A stretch of 64,000 nt of DNA. It comes from Planctomyces sp. Lineage in GTDB: Bacteria; Planctomycetota; Planctomycetia; Planctomycetales; Planctomycetaceae. This document shows positions 62,541-64,000 of this stretch, in pieces. Below the pieces are notes generated by a model. That model was not told the origin of the DNA. It searched no databases and worked only from the letters and a program-made list of their open reading frames with translations. A program made the position numbers and the translations under genes. The stretch lies in NCBI GenBank assembly GCA_019636235.1, contig JAHBXW010000005.1, positions 62,001-126,000 of the forward strand. Direction: 5' to 3'. The number at the start of each line of letters is the position of its first letter. Positions within the stretch are counted from its first letter, which is position 1.

Positions 62541-63887
62541 ATGCTGACGATCAACGGCAAGTCCGACCAGTTTTGCAACGGCCTGTCGCGCCGCCGCTTC
62601 ATCGAAGTTGGCGGAATGAGCGTGTTTGGGCTGTCGCTTTCGAATCTGCTGAAGCGCGAAGCGCAGGCCGCCTCGTCGACCGGCCGCTCGCGGTCGAAAA
62701 AGTCGGTGATCCTGATCTGGCAGCACGGCGGCCCGTCGCAGCTCGACACGTTCGACATGAAGCCGCTGGCGCCGCTCGAATACCGGGGGCCGTATCAGTC
62801 GATCGACTCCTCGCTGCCCGGCCTGCCGGTGTGCGAGCTGATGCCGCATCACGCGAAGATCATGGACAAGTGCACCGTGATTCGCAGCTTCTCCCATGGC
62901 GACGGCGACCACTGGGCCGCCGCGCACTGGATGCTGACCGGCCGCAAGGGGGCGAACGGATCTGACCGTCCCCCGCGCCAGCCGTCGATGGGAGCGGTGG
63001 CGTCGAAGCTGCTCGGTCCGACTCGCGAGGGGTCGCTGGCGACGGTCAACATGAACGACGGCGGCTTCGGATATCACGGCGGATCGTGGCTGGGCGTCGC
63101 CCACAATCCGTTCCGCACGGGCGAATACTCCTACGGCGATGAGGCGGGTCGGCTGCCGTCGGGGGATGCCAAGAGCTTTTCGCTGGTCGATGGCATGTCG
63201 CTCGACCGCCTGAACGACCGCGTCGGCCTGTCCGACCGGTTTGATTCCCTGAAGCGGCGGATCGATTCGTCCAACGATTTCAGGAGTCTCGACGAAGTCG
63301 ACCAGCAGGCGGTCGACATCCTGCTGTCCGGCCGGACGCGGGATGCGTTCGACGTCTCGAAGGAGGATCAGTCGACTCGGGACGCCTACGGCGACGGCTG
63401 GGGCGAGCAGGCGCTGCTCGCGAGGCGGCTGATTGAAGCCGGGGCGAGGTTCGTCTCGCTGAACACCGGCTACTGGGACGATCACGGCCGGATCAAGCGG
63501 GCGCTGGACAACAAGCTGCCGCGGCACGACCGTGCGGTCGGCGTGCTGATTCAGGACCTTGCCGACCGCGGCATGCTGGACGACGTGCTGGTCGTCTCGG
63601 CGGGCGAGTTTGGTCGAACGCCGCGGATCAACAACGACGCCGGCCGCGACCACTGGCCGCAGGCGCAGAGCATTCTACTCGCCGGCGGCGGATACCGGCA
63701 TGGGCAGATCATCGGCGCCACCGACTCCAAGGCCGAGTTCCCGACCGAACGCAAGATCGGCGTCGAGGACTTCTGCGCGATCGTGTACCACGGGCTGGGC
63801 CTCAGCCGCGAGGAATCGCTGATCGACCACAGCGGCCGGCCGATGCACCTGCTGCCGTCCGGCGAAGTGCCGTTCGAACTGCTGTAA
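62541..63887 (+). CDS. DUF1501 domain protein, Tat-exported
   Basis: 448 residues from ATG at 62541. The N-terminus SRRRFIEVGGMSVFGLSLSNLL is a twin-arginine-like signal. Family marks are VILIWQHGGPSQLDTFDMKPLAPLEYRG, CTVIRSFSHGDGDHWAAAHWMLTG, SAGEFGRTPRINNDAGRDHWPQAQS and IIGATDSKAEFPTE. DUF1501 proteins have an alkaline-phosphatase-like fold. This one reads as a complete sulfatase-like core; the other copy at 1.8-3.2 kb shares the layout. No DUF1553 partner is adjacent inside the window. Confidence 0.94.
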   Translation: MLTINGKSDQFCNGLSRRRFIEVGGMSVFGLSLSNLLKREAQAASSTGRSRSKKSVILIWQHGGPSQLDTFDMKPLAPLEYRGPYQSIDSSLPGLPVCELMPHHAKIMDKCTVIRSFSHGDGDHWAAAHWMLTGRKGANGSDRPPRQPSMGAVASKLLGPTREGSLATVNMNDGGFGYHGGSWLGVAHNPFRTGEYSYGDEAGRLPSGDAKSFSLVDGMSLDRLNDRVGLSDRFDSLKRRIDSSNDFRSLDEVDQQAVDILLSGRTRDAFDVSKEDQSTRDAYGDGWGEQALLARRLIEAGARFVSLNTGYWDDHGRIKRALDNKLPRHDRAVGVLIQDLADRGMLDDVLVVSAGEFGRTPRINNDAGRDHWPQAQSILLAGGGYRHGQIIGATDSKAEFPTERKIGVEDFCAIVYHGLGLSREESLIDHSGRPMHLLPSGEVPFELL

Positions 63888-63997
63888 GCAGCGAGCTGGC
63901 AGCGCAGCTCCATCCCGCGCTGCATCCGCATCAGCCACGGCTGATCCCACCGGGAATCCTGATAGGATGAGCCGGTCGCGAGATCTCCCGAGGAGAC

Positions 63998-64000
63998 ATG
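63998..64000 (+). CDS. Possible start codon of the next gene, cut by window edge
   Basis: The window ends AGGAGACATG. The purine-rich AGGAG lies only 2 nt from the ATG, which is closer than usual, so it may not be a real start. It may open a gene continuing outside the window. Confidence 0.25.

Overview
The window looks like part of a Planctomycetota chromosome. It is GC-rich and carries families expanded in that phylum: three DUF1559 proteins, two DUF1501 proteins with twin-arginine-like N-termini, one giant cytochrome c/DUF1549/DUF1553 protein, PQQ-type propellers, Kelch repeats, and an FG-GAP/UnbV protein. I found no tRNA, rRNA, CRISPR array, insertion sequence or phage gene. I read it as ordinary chromosome with several lineage-specific gene sets. 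Most calls rest on recognising protein families by eye.

Layout. Positions 1-12.4 kb are mainly minus-strand. They hold a truncated DUF1559 gene with a small membrane protein, a DUF1501 gene with a clear terminator, a PQQ-like propeller, a three-gene set (DUF1559, small lipoprotein, DUF4198-Kelch fusion) behind a promoter carrying a Fur-box-like operator, and a fused membrane/spermidine-synthase-like protein. Positions 12.5-20.2 kb carry a CDF metal exporter, a BON-domain protein with a good promoter, rimO, and nuoA-nuoB-nuoC-(SBF-like transporter)-nuoD. Positions 20.2-27.1 kb carry mreB-mreC-mreD, two very small conserved-looking genes, a DUF4392 gene, a TPR membrane protein and a GspE/PilB-like protein whose nucleotide-binding residues are degenerate. 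Positions 27.2-30.7 kb carry metY, a family-2 glycosyltransferase and an alpha/beta hydrolase.

Positions 31-41.5 kb hold a long minus-strand run. Three tandem GspF-like membrane proteins come first, then three pseudopilin-like proteins and a DUF1559 protein, mostly with overlapping stop/start codons. A DUF4350-like membrane protein, an ABC-2-type permease and a ZIP metal transporter follow. No secretin or assembly ATPase lies in this run. The degenerate GspE is about 5 kb past its downstream end, and an ExeA-like AAA ATPase lies just beyond its upstream end. This is the best candidate for an undescribed machine.

Positions 41.7-64 kb hold a haem-binding-type sensor kinase, the ExeA-like ATPase, an orphan, the large cytochrome/DUF1549/DUF1553 protein, a DoxX-like membrane protein, the TPR/FG-GAP/UnbV protein, an 1143-residue orphan membrane protein, a DUF486 (DMT) protein, a bestrophin, a possible nuclease-winged-helix protein, a phytase-like esterase, a polyprenyl diphosphate synthase and the second DUF1501 gene.
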